From Oryzomonas sp. (GTDB lineage: Bacteria; Desulfobacterota; Desulfuromonadia; Geobacterales; Pseudopelobacteraceae), in the NCBI GenBank assembly GCA_031292255.1, contig JARLHN010000041.1, positions 1-64,000 of the forward strand: a DNA stretch of 64,000 bases, given 5' to 3'. The notes under the pieces are model-generated. The model ran no database searches. It was not told the DNA's origin and saw only the letters and a list, made by a program, of their open reading frames with translations. Within the stretch, counting starts at the first letter, position 1. Every line of letters starts with the position of its first letter. Of the stretch, positions 26,670-35,249 are shown piece by piece. A program made the translations under genes and the position numbers.

Positions 26670-27824
26670 CTATTTTTCCTTGCCCCCTTCTTCCTGGGGC
26701 GTTATTTCGGTCGATACAAGCTCGACGGCCACCGTTCCGAACGGCGATGTCGTCTCCACCCGCACCGGCACTTTTTTCCCATCGTTGGTGAGCCAGATCG
26801 ACATATCCCCTGTTCTTCTGAAAATCCCTTTCTGCTTGACGTGGCGCAGCAGCAGGCTGTCCACCTTCTTGAAATTGCGAAGCCGGACCTCCTCTTGACG
26901 CACAATTTCAACCGGTACCAGCGCATAGGTATCACCGTCGTAAACATGCAGTATCACCGTTGTGCCGGTCTGTAAAGGCCTGTTCCTGAGGTAATAGAAT
27001 GAGGACAGGGTATCGAGCACGTCGCTGGTTGGTACGGTCTCATTGGAGTACCGATTCCGAATGCGGTCGATCCAGAACACGCGCTTGTCTCTCAGGAAGA
27101 GAGTGAAACCGATGTCGCTCCTGAAAGAGCCTTCCTGTTGTCTGATCTTGGTCATGATGAAGTTGCCGCCGATGGTGTGTCTGGTCTCCATGAAATCATC
27201 GACAGGGTATATGCTTGACAGGACGGTATTTGTCCTGGTCCTCAGAGTTATCCGGACCTCGTTGTTTTCGTTTTTTGCTTCGAGTTCCACGCTTCCCACC
27301 GGCACGCCCAACAAAGTGATCAGATAGGATAGCTTTTCACTTTTTGATGACAGAAACTCGGCGGCGGTTCTCAGGGGAGGGGGAATTGCAACTGCTGCCG
27401 CATTGTGCCGCGAGGCGGTGGGCTGCGGGGTCGGCGCCGGTTCACTGGTCCGGGCACTGCTATCAGTCTTTTCCTTGTCGATTACAATAGGCTTGACACT
27501 CTTCGGTTCAACCGGGTCTTTTCCCACTGCCGCCGGAGGCGTGCCGGCCTCCTCGCCCGGCGCCCGGGCATGATTCCCGGCATCGGGCACATCTTCCCCA
27601 GCGTTGTCTGCAGGGCTGGTCTTTTGGCCGTCGGAGTCAGCGGATGGTGCGGCGTCATTACGCGGTTGTACCACGTCTACCATGACGGCCTGCAGCGGGT
27701 TTACCGGCGCTGCAAAATTGTAGTCCCCAAACCTTCCCTGCGACATAAGTACCAGCAGGTGCACCAAAACGGATAACCCCAAATAGGCAGCCAAAGTTCG
27801 GATTTTATCGGATTGTGTTCTCAT
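26670..27824 (-). CDS. DUF3108 envelope protein with TonB-like N-terminus
   Basis: I start at 27824 (MRTQSDKIRTLAAYLG). The 384-residue protein has a single N-terminal hydrophobic segment (LGLSVLVHLLVLM), a Pro/Ala-rich disordered region (about 45-165), and a C-terminal DUF3108-like beta domain (about 170-375; LITLLGVPVGSVELE, VFWIDRIRNRYS, LRNRPLQTGTTV, KKVPVRVETTSPFG). The fold resembles periplasmic lipid-handling proteins. It precedes mtgA by 38 bases on the same strand, so an envelope role is likely. Function unknown. Confidence 0.7.
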   Translation of the reverse strand: MRTQSDKIRTLAAYLGLSVLVHLLVLMSQGRFGDYNFAAPVNPLQAVMVDVVQPRNDAAPSADSDGQKTSPADNAGEDVPDAGNHARAPGEEAGTPPAAVGKDPVEPKSVKPIVIDKEKTDSSARTSEPAPTPQPTASRHNAAAVAIPPPLRTAAEFLSSKSEKLSYLITLLGVPVGSVELEAKNENNEVRITLRTRTNTVLSSIYPVDDFMETRHTIGGNFIMTKIRQQEGSFRSDIGFTLFLRDKRVFWIDRIRNRYSNETVPTSDVLDTLSSFYYLRNRPLQTGTTVILHVYDGDTYALVPVEIVRQEEVRLRNFKKVDSLLLRHVKQKGIFRRTGDMSIWLTNDGKKVPVRVETTSPFGTVAVELVSTEITPQEEGGKEK

Positions 27825-27999
27825 TTGACCCGAACTCTCGAATTGGACAATGCAACGTATTTGTACCGCCAATTTTGGACACTACCGGTGCTTGGTTGCT
27901 ACATATGGCAATAAACGACCAGCTACATTTTATTGCCGTTCAATGACAACCATCACCGGCAGCGGCACAAATGAACGGTAGGACAGCTTCCAGAAAGAG

Positions 28000-28027
28000 G
28001 GGCCGGCGATTTTTCGCCGGCCCATTT
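28000..28027 (-). terminator. Hairpin terminator after the cytochrome operon
   Basis: GGGCCGGCGA and TCGCCGGCCC form a 10-bp perfect stem with a four-base loop, about 60 bases past the outer cytochrome stop. The following T-content is moderate. Confidence 0.65.
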
Positions 28028-28082
28028 CATTCAGACCCGCGCAAAGGGAACCCGCCCCTCTGCGTTGTACAGATACCGCTAA

Positions 28083-30365
28083 TCAGTAGGTTACCGGACG
28101 GATGGAAGTTTCACCATTTCTGGGTGCACGTACCGATGTCCCCGGTGCCTGAGAATGATCTGAGCAACCGCCCCAGTTGCCGTACAGAAGCTGACCATTC
28201 GGGGCTGTGAGGCCATTGGCAGCAGGAACCAGGCTGCTGGTTATACCGGTACCTTCCGGATCGGTGGCTGGAGTAGTTCCATTCGATATGGTATAGCAGC
28301 CGGCCGGCCCCGCTTGGTGCGAGTGTGATCCTGTTCCTATTATGCCGACAAAACGTACCGAGGCATTTTCTTCCCAGTTGGCGTCATTGGTTGTACCGCC
28401 GGTCAGGAATTTATAGGGAGGTTGTCCCAAGTTGTTGGTAACCGCCGCCGATGAATGACCTCCGAAGATGCCGCCTTTGGTGCCCGGAACGTACATGACG
28501 TTGCCGAGACCCGGCAGGAAGCGTTCGTGCTTTGTGGTATTGCCCGCGCCGTCTGTGTAGGTAGCGTCTTTGGCCCCGTGGATGCCGCCGAAGATATTGC
28601 CGGCGCTTATGCCGCTGGCGTGGCAGTTGGAGCACTGGATGCCAAAGATATTGCTGTTGGTGCTACCAACAGGGGCACCGAAAACGTCGGTTCCGAAGGT
28701 AAATGAGTAAGTATCCTGAAGTCGATTTGCACCTATCAGATTGACGCTGTTGGTGTTTATCGCGGCATCGCAGTTGCCCTCCTGGTCACCACTATTTTGT
28801 TCGCCGACATGTGAATTAATGCCGTAAGTGTTTATCGCATGGCAGTTGAAACAAACAAGGTAGGGGGTAACCTTGTCCGGGAAATAATTAGCTTTGCTGT
28901 CCGATTGAATACCCTGATGCCTATGATCGGAACCGATACTGTTGCGCAGCAGGTACTCGTTGTTGGAACCGTGGGCGCCGATGGCGGTCTTGTAGAAATT
29001 GGTGATGCCGCTGCCGAAGGCTGTTGACAAATTGCCGAACGCAACGGAACCCCTGGTTGCAAACTGGCCGACCGTGTGGCATTCGGCGCAATGGAGGACA
29101 GAATCATCGCCCAGAGTTTTGTCGGTGGTACCCGGGGCAGGCGACAGTGTGCGATAGGTAGCGTTTAACTTGCCGGCGTCATAAATGGTTGTACGTGCGC
29201 CTGGCAGGGTTGCGGTAGAGTTTCTGGCAAATGCCAGCACGCCGGTGTTGCCCGGATTGCTAACAACACGGGTTGCGCCGGCTACCCTGGTACGGCCGGA
29301 ATAGCGCTGTCCCATGACGGCGTGGTGTGAGGGGTTGGCGGTATTGAACTGACTCGCGACATCGACTACTGCCGGACGCTGCATCAGGTCATATTGGTTG
29401 GAAATGGTGTCGCCGAACGGGTTGGTCGGAGAAGCTAACTTGCCGGCAGCGACAATGTTATTGGCGTTGATGATGATTTGAATCTGGGCGCTCATCGGTG
29501 AGCTTGCGCCGGTGGCACTATGGCAGCCCATGCAGAAGTTGTCCATGGCGGTGAAGTTCGGATTCTCCGGATTCCACTGCATGTCGGTGTCGTTATTGAC
29601 ATTGCGCAGGTGGACCATATTGTCTACCATGTGCTTGGTTTGGTCGATGACGATTGCGCCGTTGCTGACAGTACCTTCCATATGGCAGGCGGCGCAGTGA
29701 GCTTTATTAAGAGTTACACCGGTTACATGATGCGACCACTTGCCGAACTCCTGGACAACGTTGCGGACGCCGGCGTTGTCGTTGACAAGGGTTCCATGCT
29801 GCGGAGCGGCTACATTATGGCAAAAAACGCAGTCATTGGGATCGTTATTAGGGTCATTGGCTGTCAGGACCTTGGATGTCACCTGGGCGGCGTGGATACC
29901 TCCATTGGCGGTGATGGAGTGGCAATGGCTGCATTCGTTGGGAAAATTCAGGCTTGTGTTTTCTGTCGCGACCACCCCGGGAATTTGACTGTCAGCGCCG
30001 CCGTGGCAGGCTGCATTGCTGCACTGGGTCATGCCGGTGGCGGCGTTTATGGCCAGCGGGTTTGGAAACGGAATCGGGCCGACGCCATTGTGCTCGGCGC
30101 CACCGCCGTGGCATCCCTGGCAACCTGGTCCACCAACGTCCAGGTTATGTGCCGCATTCGCATATTCATTAACAAGGTCAAGGCCTGATACGGGGTCAAT
30201 TGTGGTTGAGTGGCAGGTGATGCACGTCCCTTCATCAACTAATGCAACGCCTCCGTTAGTGGAACCGGTAGTCCCCTCTTTGCTGGACGAGCCGCAGCCG
30301 TTCAACAGTGCGGCGCACGACACAACACTCAACAGCATCGCGATTCGTAACATCTTGATCTTCAT
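28083..30365 (-). CDS. Outer-membrane multiheme c-type cytochrome lipoprotein (OmcB-like)
   Basis: The 760-residue protein has a lipoprotein signal ending LLNGC near residue 24. I count nine CxxCH motifs (CITCH, CQGCH, CSHCH, CVFCH, CAACH, CMGCH, CAECH, CFNCH, CSNCH) plus one CSNAACH (CX4CH). Ten hemes are therefore possible. Size, lipobox and position after a porin and an octaheme cytochrome match the outer cytochrome of Geobacter porin-cytochrome conduits (OmcB, reported with 12 hemes). It would pass electrons from the conduit to extracellular metals or partners. GGAGG lies before the ATG. The long C-terminal half has few hemes and is rich in Asn, Gly and Thr. Confidence 0.85.
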   Translation of the reverse strand: MKIKMLRIAMLLSVVSCAALLNGCGSSSKEGTTGSTNGGVALVDEGTCITCHSTTIDPVSGLDLVNEYANAAHNLDVGGPGCQGCHGGGAEHNGVGPIPFPNPLAINAATGMTQCSNAACHGGADSQIPGVVATENTSLNFPNECSHCHSITANGGIHAAQVTSKVLTANDPNNDPNDCVFCHNVAAPQHGTLVNDNAGVRNVVQEFGKWSHHVTGVTLNKAHCAACHMEGTVSNGAIVIDQTKHMVDNMVHLRNVNNDTDMQWNPENPNFTAMDNFCMGCHSATGASSPMSAQIQIIINANNIVAAGKLASPTNPFGDTISNQYDLMQRPAVVDVASQFNTANPSHHAVMGQRYSGRTRVAGATRVVSNPGNTGVLAFARNSTATLPGARTTIYDAGKLNATYRTLSPAPGTTDKTLGDDSVLHCAECHTVGQFATRGSVAFGNLSTAFGSGITNFYKTAIGAHGSNNEYLLRNSIGSDHRHQGIQSDSKANYFPDKVTPYLVCFNCHAINTYGINSHVGEQNSGDQEGNCDAAINTNSVNLIGANRLQDTYSFTFGTDVFGAPVGSTNSNIFGIQCSNCHASGISAGNIFGGIHGAKDATYTDGAGNTTKHERFLPGLGNVMYVPGTKGGIFGGHSSAAVTNNLGQPPYKFLTGGTTNDANWEENASVRFVGIIGTGSHSHQAGPAGCYTISNGTTPATDPEGTGITSSLVPAANGLTAPNGQLLYGNWGGCSDHSQAPGTSVRAPRNGETSIRPVTY

Positions 30366-30395
30366 AGTTTACCTCCTTCTTTAGGTAATTACTTA

Positions 30396-31100
30396 TTAAA
30401 ATGTGCCCGGAAGGTGACATTGCAGGCACACCTTGCTGTTGCTCCTGTCCTTGTAGTTGCCGGCCTTGAACCCTCGCGGGTGAGGATTCACCCCGCCGCC
30501 CGCTGATCTTGCGCTGTGGCAGTTTTTACACACAGAGCCGTCCTCATGGCAGGTCTGGCAGGCCTGAAGGTTCTTGCGCGCCTCGCTGCCGTGATCGGCT
30601 CCCCAGCTCGGGCCTGTCGTCTGAGTCCGGTGCGACACGAAGCCCAACGAATGCAGCCCACTCTGGGGTAGCTTGCTGTGGCAGGCGACGCAGTATTTTT
30701 CGTCATGGCAGCGATAGCATTGCTGCTGGTTATCCTGCGCCTTGATCGGGTGGATCTGCAGCCAGCCGCTGCGGTGACTTTTCGGCTCGTAATCGCGGCG
30801 CGCATTGCTCTGGGCCAAGTCATCGCCCGTGCCGCCCCCCTGGTGACAGTCAAGGCACCAGGCCTGAGCGTGGCACTGGCTGCAATTGTTGCCCGCCTTG
30901 CTGGCCAGGACCCGATGGCCACGCACAAAATCGGCGTCGTGGTTAGGGGCAACACCTTCTCCTTTATGGCAGTCGTTGCAATCCTTGATCGCCGTCTTGG
31001 CGTACTCTGCATGGGACATCTTCTTGTCGGCGTAGGACCGTTGCTGCATGCAGATCAGGCCAAGGCCGAGAATTGCTGGGATCAATACGATTCGCTTCAC
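30396..31100 (-). CDS. Periplasmic octaheme c-type cytochrome (OmaB-like)
   Basis: The protein starts at GTG 31100, with AGGAGG nine bases upstream. The 234-residue product has a signal peptide and eight CxxCH motifs (CNDCH, CSQCH, CLDCH, CYRCH, CVACH, CQTCH, CKNCH, CLQCH). OmaB/OmaC of Geobacter are also octaheme proteins of this size that plug a porin from the periplasmic side. The gene lies 17 bases after the porin gene, with the outer cytochrome 30 bases further on. Confidence 0.87.
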   Translation of the reverse strand: MKRIVLIPAILGLGLICMQQRSYADKKMSHAEYAKTAIKDCNDCHKGEGVAPNHDADFVRGHRVLASKAGNNCSQCHAQAWCLDCHQGGGTGDDLAQSNARRDYEPKSHRSGWLQIHPIKAQDNQQQCYRCHDEKYCVACHSKLPQSGLHSLGFVSHRTQTTGPSWGADHGSEARKNLQACQTCHEDGSVCKNCHSARSAGGGVNPHPRGFKAGNYKDRSNSKVCLQCHLPGTF

Positions 31101-31117
31101 GTATGTGTCCCTCCTTT

Positions 31118-32332
31118 CTAAAATTCGTAGTTGAAGACGACCCGGCCTTGCCAGTCGCTTTTGTACTGTGCATTGTCGTTATCTTCAACCCGGACGGACG
31201 CCGATGTATTCTTGGTAAGCTTGTACTTGCCGCCCAACCAGTATTTGCGCGCGGTTTCATTGCCGGTAGTCCTGTCGAACACATACACGTCGTACTGAAG
31301 TCCGGCGGCAACTTCCAGAGGCTTGATCGGCCTGTAGGTGGCATCGATGCTGCCGCCGCTCAGGTTGCCACCGTAACCGTTGTTGCGATCAAAATTCAAA
31401 TTCACCTGGAGATTTTCAATCGGGCGAATTCGGCAGCCGATCTCTATGACGTCCGAGCCATCGTTGCCTTCGCCGTAGAATTGCCTGGTGTAGCCGGCAT
31501 TGACCGACAGCTTGTCGTTAATGGTGTAGTCGCCCCGGATAAGGGCTTCCTGGTAACGATCAACGGCAAAGATCGAATAAATCGACGTTGAGTCGAAGGT
31601 CGGGTAGCTCTGGTACCATTCCGCGGTCAGGACGAGGTCTGCCATGGGAAAGTACTTGACGCCCGTCAACAACTCGTTGAATGTTTCGCTCGGCAGGTCG
31701 AACCGGGTGTTGGCGTAGAATTTGAACGAGTTGTAGTACTGCTTGAAGGTGGCGCCGATCTGATCACGGGCGAGGCCGTCATTGTCGAACTTCATGAAAT
31801 AGCTTAGTTCCGCATCGGTATTTTTGAAGCCGGCCAGATACGCGGCTGCTCCAAAAGCGAAGGCCCGCATTTGGCTGGCCTCTCCATCCAGACCAAAGAT
31901 GACGTTGCGTCCGCCCATGACCGAGAAGGCGATCGGGCCGACATTCTTCAGGTCGATCTTGCCGCCGTCGATAAGGGCTGAACCGGCCGCATAATTGACG
32001 AACTGGCGGCCGAATCGCAGATCCACCTTGTCGTATAGATTGCTGTAGTCGCCGTACAGGTAATAGAGCCGACCATTGTTGCCAGAGCCGTTACGGACAT
32101 CCTCGGTGACACGGCCATAGCCCTGGAAGGAAAGCTTGCCTTCCGTGTCGACCTTGGTAATCGACAGATTGAGATACTCTCCAAATTCAGCCTGCTTGTT
32201 GCCGGTAAAGATATCGGTAAACCAGCCATACTGAGTGGAGCTTATGCCATGGATCTCCGCCGACCAGGCAAAAGTCGATGCCAATACAACCGTTACACCG
32301 GCAAACAGGCAGAATAATCTTTTACATGTCAT
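31118..32332 (-). CDS. Outer-membrane beta-barrel porin of a porin-cytochrome conduit (OmbB-like)
   Basis: I start at 32332 (MTCKRLFCLFAG), which has a near-perfect AAGGAGG six bases upstream; the longer frame would contain that site. The 404-residue protein has a signal peptide ending near FAWSA and alternating amphipathic strands, such as LSFQGYGRV and VDLRFGRQFVNYA. It ends VVFNYEF with the terminal Phe needed for barrel assembly. It is first in the three-gene operon and would house the periplasmic octaheme cytochrome. The leader upstream contains a structured element and a terminator. Confidence 0.8.
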   Translation of the reverse strand: MTCKRLFCLFAGVTVVLASTFAWSAEIHGISSTQYGWFTDIFTGNKQAEFGEYLNLSITKVDTEGKLSFQGYGRVTEDVRNGSGNNGRLYYLYGDYSNLYDKVDLRFGRQFVNYAAGSALIDGGKIDLKNVGPIAFSVMGGRNVIFGLDGEASQMRAFAFGAAAYLAGFKNTDAELSYFMKFDNDGLARDQIGATFKQYYNSFKFYANTRFDLPSETFNELLTGVKYFPMADLVLTAEWYQSYPTFDSTSIYSIFAVDRYQEALIRGDYTINDKLSVNAGYTRQFYGEGNDGSDVIEIGCRIRPIENLQVNLNFDRNNGYGGNLSGGSIDATYRPIKPLEVAAGLQYDVYVFDRTTGNETARKYWLGGKYKLTKNTSASVRVEDNDNAQYKSDWQGRVVFNYEF

Positions 32333-32426
32333 CAGAAACCTCCTTTCCACGTAATCTCACATCTCTCAAACCAATCAATGTCCCGTTTTCTTCACCACCT
32401 TTCTTTCATACGGCATATGGTCAATT

Positions 32427-32465
32427 AAAAAAAACCGAACTGTGCGAAGAATGCACATCCTTCGG
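32427..32465 (-). terminator. Intrinsic terminator in the leader of the porin-cytochrome operon
   Basis: On the minus strand CCGAA and TTCGG, with an inner GTGC/GCAC stem, are followed by eight T residues. It lies about 95 bases upstream of the porin start, so it would stop the operon's own transcript unless an alternative fold forms. Its 5' arm overlaps the end of the upstream structured element (GCCGAAGG), as in transcriptional riboswitches. Confidence 0.7.
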
Positions 32466-32545
32466 CAGCTCGGCTATCTTTGCGCCCAAGCGCTGAAGAT
32501 CTGCGGTTCTCCGCTCCCTACCCACGAAGGGTCAGGCTTAATAGG
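32461..32545 (-). promoter_or_regulatory. Structured leader, candidate riboswitch for the porin-cytochrome operon
   Basis: Read on the minus strand, the segment holds three hairpins in series: ACCC-TTCG-TGGGT, GCGG-AGAA-CCGC, and AUCUU-CA-GCGC-UUGG-GCGC-AA-AGAU. It ends in GCCGAAGG, which is shared with the following terminator stem. Short pieces (GGTAGG-AGCGG, GGGCGCAAAG, UAGC-G-CUGCCGA) recall GEMM-I c-di-GMP/cGAMP aptamers, which control cytochrome genes in Geobacter. Their order does not match the consensus, so the class is left open. Confidence 0.45.
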
Positions 32546-32582
32546 GGTGTTTCAATTTGTTTAGAAAGTACTGTTGTAGAGA

Positions 32583-32610
32583 ATTGTATCATCGATATCT
32601 ACCTGTACAA
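32583..32610 (-). promoter_or_regulatory. Candidate promoter of the porin-cytochrome operon
   Basis: On the minus strand TTGTAC (32605-32610) and TACAAT (32583-32588) are 16 bases apart, giving a leader of about 245 bases that contains the hairpins and terminator. The remaining gap up to 33052 shows no coding region that I can support. Confidence 0.4.
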
Positions 32611-32844
32611 CTGCAGCAAAATTATATTTTTATAACATTATCGGGAGGAAGTAGTATCCCAACTGCTGATTTCGGGTTTATCCGGTTCACATCCGGGCCG
32701 TAATACATCCGGCGGAAAAACGGTCTTGGTAAACAACATATCTTTTATGGGTGTGGTACTCGTACATTGACAAATTTGAAGTATAATTATCATACAGTTC
32801 ATGTCCGGTTACGTGTTTGCAGCAAGTCGAAATCCCCTCATGCG

Positions 32845-32880
32845 CCCCTTCGGATCCAGCAGGAGAGGGTGGCCGAAGGC
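32845..32880. repeat. CCCTTCGG...CAGCAGG...CCGAAGG repeat, copy 1
   Basis: About 36 bases are similar to 34631-34670. The ends are complementary (CCCTTCGG with CCGAAGG) and can form a hairpin. Both copies are intergenic and flank the AT-rich islet and lipoprotein genes. Confidence 0.4.
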
Positions 32881-33052
32881 CGGGGGGGGATAAGGCAGGG
32901 TTGTAACTCAATAACAAAGACTAAACCGAACACCACGGGTTATATGCGTTGTCTTTTCCGCACAACCTCCGTCCGGAGGATTACCGACAACGGCGGCGAG
33001 TTCCATGTGAAGAAATGAACACGGTCCATATTCCATGCTCGGGGGAACATTT

Positions 33053-33559
33053 ATGAGAAATGTCTTTGTAAGGCTGCTGGTAGTCTCAGCCTTGGCTGCG
33101 GCAGCGTGTGCCGGCTGCAGCAGGAAGGAACAGCGGCCGGCCCAGGCGTCGCAGCAGAAGAAGGATGTGATCGCGGACCCGCGGGATGAAATCGATGTCG
33201 TTCCGGTCAGGGACAGGGTGCTGGAGCATTACAAGGCCGGGAATTTCGAGGCGATCTACCAAGAGGCCTCGAAGGGCTTCCGACAGGTCGGCCAGAAGGA
33301 GCAGTTTGTAGCTCTCTGGAAGAATCAGCTTGAGCAGACCGGCGCTATCAAGGACTTTAAGGAAACCGGTCACGGCATCAGGCCCGCCGACAAGTTCCTG
33401 ATCTTCACCTATCATGTTCAATACGAGAAGATGCCAAAGGAACTGCGCATGATCTTCGGCCGCTCCGATGCAGGGAAGATGCAACCCTTCGGCCGTTCCA
33501 ATGATGGGAAGATGGAACTGACAGGCATCCACCAGACGGACAATAATAAGAATAAGTAG
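33053..33559 (+). CDS. Small putative lipoprotein, unknown
   Basis: I start at the ATG at 33053 (MRNVFVRLLVVSALAAAACAGC), which gives a lipoprotein signal with an ACAGC lipobox. The mature part (about 145 residues) is hydrophilic, with YKAGNFEAIYQEASKGF and HVQYEKMPKELRMIFGRSDAG. The first of these resembles the small helical-beta domains (DUF4019/DUF3887 type) found in periplasmic proteins. No family is certain. GGGGGAA precedes the start. Composition is like the host genome. Confidence 0.65.
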   Translation: MRNVFVRLLVVSALAAAACAGCSRKEQRPAQASQQKKDVIADPRDEIDVVPVRDRVLEHYKAGNFEAIYQEASKGFRQVGQKEQFVALWKNQLEQTGAIKDFKETGHGIRPADKFLIFTYHVQYEKMPKELRMIFGRSDAGKMQPFGRSNDGKMELTGIHQTDNNKNK

Positions 33560-33741
33560 CGTATTATTGCCCGAGAATAAAAAGCCAAGATCAGCCGGAG
33601 GGTGCCGGGCAGGGCCGTGGGCGGCGGAGCGAAGAGGCTGTTGCGGGTTGATCTTTGAGGCTTTCCTCACCAAGAACCTTTCACTAATTTCCTTGGGAAC
33701 GATTTATTATTCTGGTTATCGAAACTGAAAAGGAGTTGAGT

Positions 33742-34221
33742 ATGATTAAGTTTGTTCTTGCAGGGTTTGTCGGATGTTTTTTCCTTGTTGGGGGAACTGT
33801 TTGCCAGGCGGCTAAATGGGATAAAAATGATTTTAAAGACAAGTCTGTTGAGATGGCTTTTTATAAAGCAGATAGCATTAAGGTACAGGGAAAAATAATA
33901 AATTTGACGGAGAAATACATCCTTACAAGAGATGGTGCAAAACGCGCAATGCAAAGTCTTTCAAAATACCCGGCATGCAAGCAGAGCATAGATAAAAAGG
34001 GCGGAGCTGCACATTACCAGCATGACTATCAGATTGAGGATGGTAAAGCAAGAATAGCTGCCATTAGGTTTTACAACAAGGACAATGAAATGCTGTGCAC
34101 GGATAAAGACATGGGAAAAAACGCTGTAGATAGATCATGGAAAAAAATAGGTCGTCACTCTCAAATGGAAAATATATATTATGATCTTGTTACCAGATAC
34201 AAGATAGTTGTTCCTAAATGA
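33742..34221 (+). CDS. Small secreted protein, AT-rich, unknown
   Basis: The ATG at 33742 is preceded by AAGGAG at six bases; a TTG two codons earlier is less likely. The 159-residue protein has a signal peptide with probable cleavage after VCQA and a basic mature domain rich in Lys and Tyr, ending RYKIVVPK. Base composition is much more AT-rich than the flanks, which suggests transfer. Its stop overlaps the next frame (ATGA). Function unknown. Confidence 0.6.
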   Translation: MIKFVLAGFVGCFFLVGGTVCQAAKWDKNDFKDKSVEMAFYKADSIKVQGKIINLTEKYILTRDGAKRAMQSLSKYPACKQSIDKKGGAAHYQHDYQIEDGKARIAAIRFYNKDNEMLCTDKDMGKNAVDRSWKKIGRHSQMENIYYDLVTRYKIVVPK

Positions 34222-34451
34222 ACTATGATCAAGTTATTTATTTTATTTTCACATTCGCATTTACGGAAGGTCTGGCAGCGGTTGTTGTGGAAAAGGGTGC
34301 CCGTGCTAAAGCAGGTTTTATCGACGATAAGGGCAAATTTATAATCAAGCCGCAATTTGATGACGCATCGCAATTTTCCGAAGGATTCGCAGCAGTTAAC
34401 GTTGGGAAAAACCGTGGATATATTGACAAAAACGGCATAATGGTGATATGA
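34218..34451 (+). pseudogene. WG-repeat protein fragment
   Basis: The 77-residue frame contains one and a half WG/KWG-type beta repeats: FTEGLAAVVV, AGFIDDKGKFIIKPQFDDASQFSEGFAAV, RGYIDKNGIMVI. Full WG-repeat proteins have many such units and usually a signal peptide. Here the frame begins within the end of the preceding gene and stops after the second partial unit, so it is probably a remnant of a longer gene. It could still be translated by coupling (ATGA overlap). Confidence 0.55.
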
Positions 34452-34630
34452 TAACAATTCTATGAAGCCGCAGCTACAATGGTTAGACTGCCGGCTACTT
34501 TTGAAATTAATCCGTTTTGTCCGTTTTAGTCATGTGCAATAGAGTTAAAACCCTGCCTCATGCCCTCAGCCGCCATTAGGCCACCCGCTCCCGCTGGGTG
34601 AGGGGCTGATCCGGGTTTCTTCTTCTTCAG

Positions 34631-34670
34631 GCCCTTCGGGTTCAGCAGGGGCAGGTGCCCCGAAGGGGCG
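34631..34670. repeat. CCCTTCGG...CAGCAGG...CCGAAGG repeat, copy 2
   Basis: This matches the copy at 32845-32880. The rest of the 34452-34783 gap is GC-rich and low in coding signal, with a CCCGCTGGGTGAGGGG block typical of junk repeats in these genomes. Confidence 0.4.
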
Positions 34671-34783
34671 AATGATGGTAATTTTGACTTGAGCAAAAAC
34701 CTAACCGGGCATTACTGATTTTGATATTGAATGAGGGAATCAAACAGGTTGTGTAGAACTGCACAGAAAGGTGGAATGTAAAA

Positions 34784-35020
34784 ATGCCGGTTTATGAGTA
34801 TCAATGTCAGGATTGCAATCACCAGTTCGAGCTTCGCCAGAAATTCTCCGATCCAGCGGCCAGCGAGTGTCCCGAGTGCGGTGGGGCCGTACAAAAGATG
34901 ATATCGGCCACCACCTTCAGCCTTAAAGGAGACGGGTGGTTCGCCCAGGGATACTGTCCGAAAACGGAATCCCCCAAGCCCGCGGCTTGCGCGGGAGGAG
35001 GCTGTTGCGGGGGTCATTGA
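34784..35020 (+). CDS. FmdB-family zinc-ribbon protein
   Basis: The 78-residue protein starts MPVYEYQCQDCNHQFELRQ and has the two CxxC pairs of the FmdB/CxxC_CxxC_SSSS family (CQDC, CPEC), then FSLKGDGWF and a short Cys/Gly tail ending GGCCGGH. Members are small cytosolic zinc proteins of unclear, possibly regulatory function. A strong terminator follows 22 bases after the stop. Confidence 0.85.
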   Translation: MPVYEYQCQDCNHQFELRQKFSDPAASECPECGGAVQKMISATTFSLKGDGWFAQGYCPKTESPKPAACAGGGCCGGH

Positions 35021-35041
35021 TCCCCCTGAGGATTTCCCTGT

Positions 35042-35068
35042 AAATCCCCCTTTTGGGGGATTTCTTTT
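35042..35068 (+). terminator. Intrinsic terminator after the FmdB-family gene
   Basis: AAATCCCCC and GGGGGATTT form a 9-bp perfect stem with a TTTT loop, followed by CTTTT. Confidence 0.85.
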
Positions 35069-35249
35069 GCCGGTAATCCGCGGAGGTTTCCTTACGACTC
35101 CTGAATGTTTCTTTGCAAATCCGCAAATTGAAACGTATTATGTCCCTGCCCTTTGATTGCGCAAGCGCCGGTAGCATGATTGGCGGAAATCTTGGACGGC
35201 AATGCCTGTTTTTGCTTGAAACAAGGATGGAATCGCGAGAGGAGTCCAC

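Noticed and set aside
32461-32545. Firm assignment of the cytochrome leader to GEMM-I
   Set aside because: Individual conserved words are present, but not in consensus order, and no GAAA-capped P2 helix is found. Kept as an unclassified structured leader.
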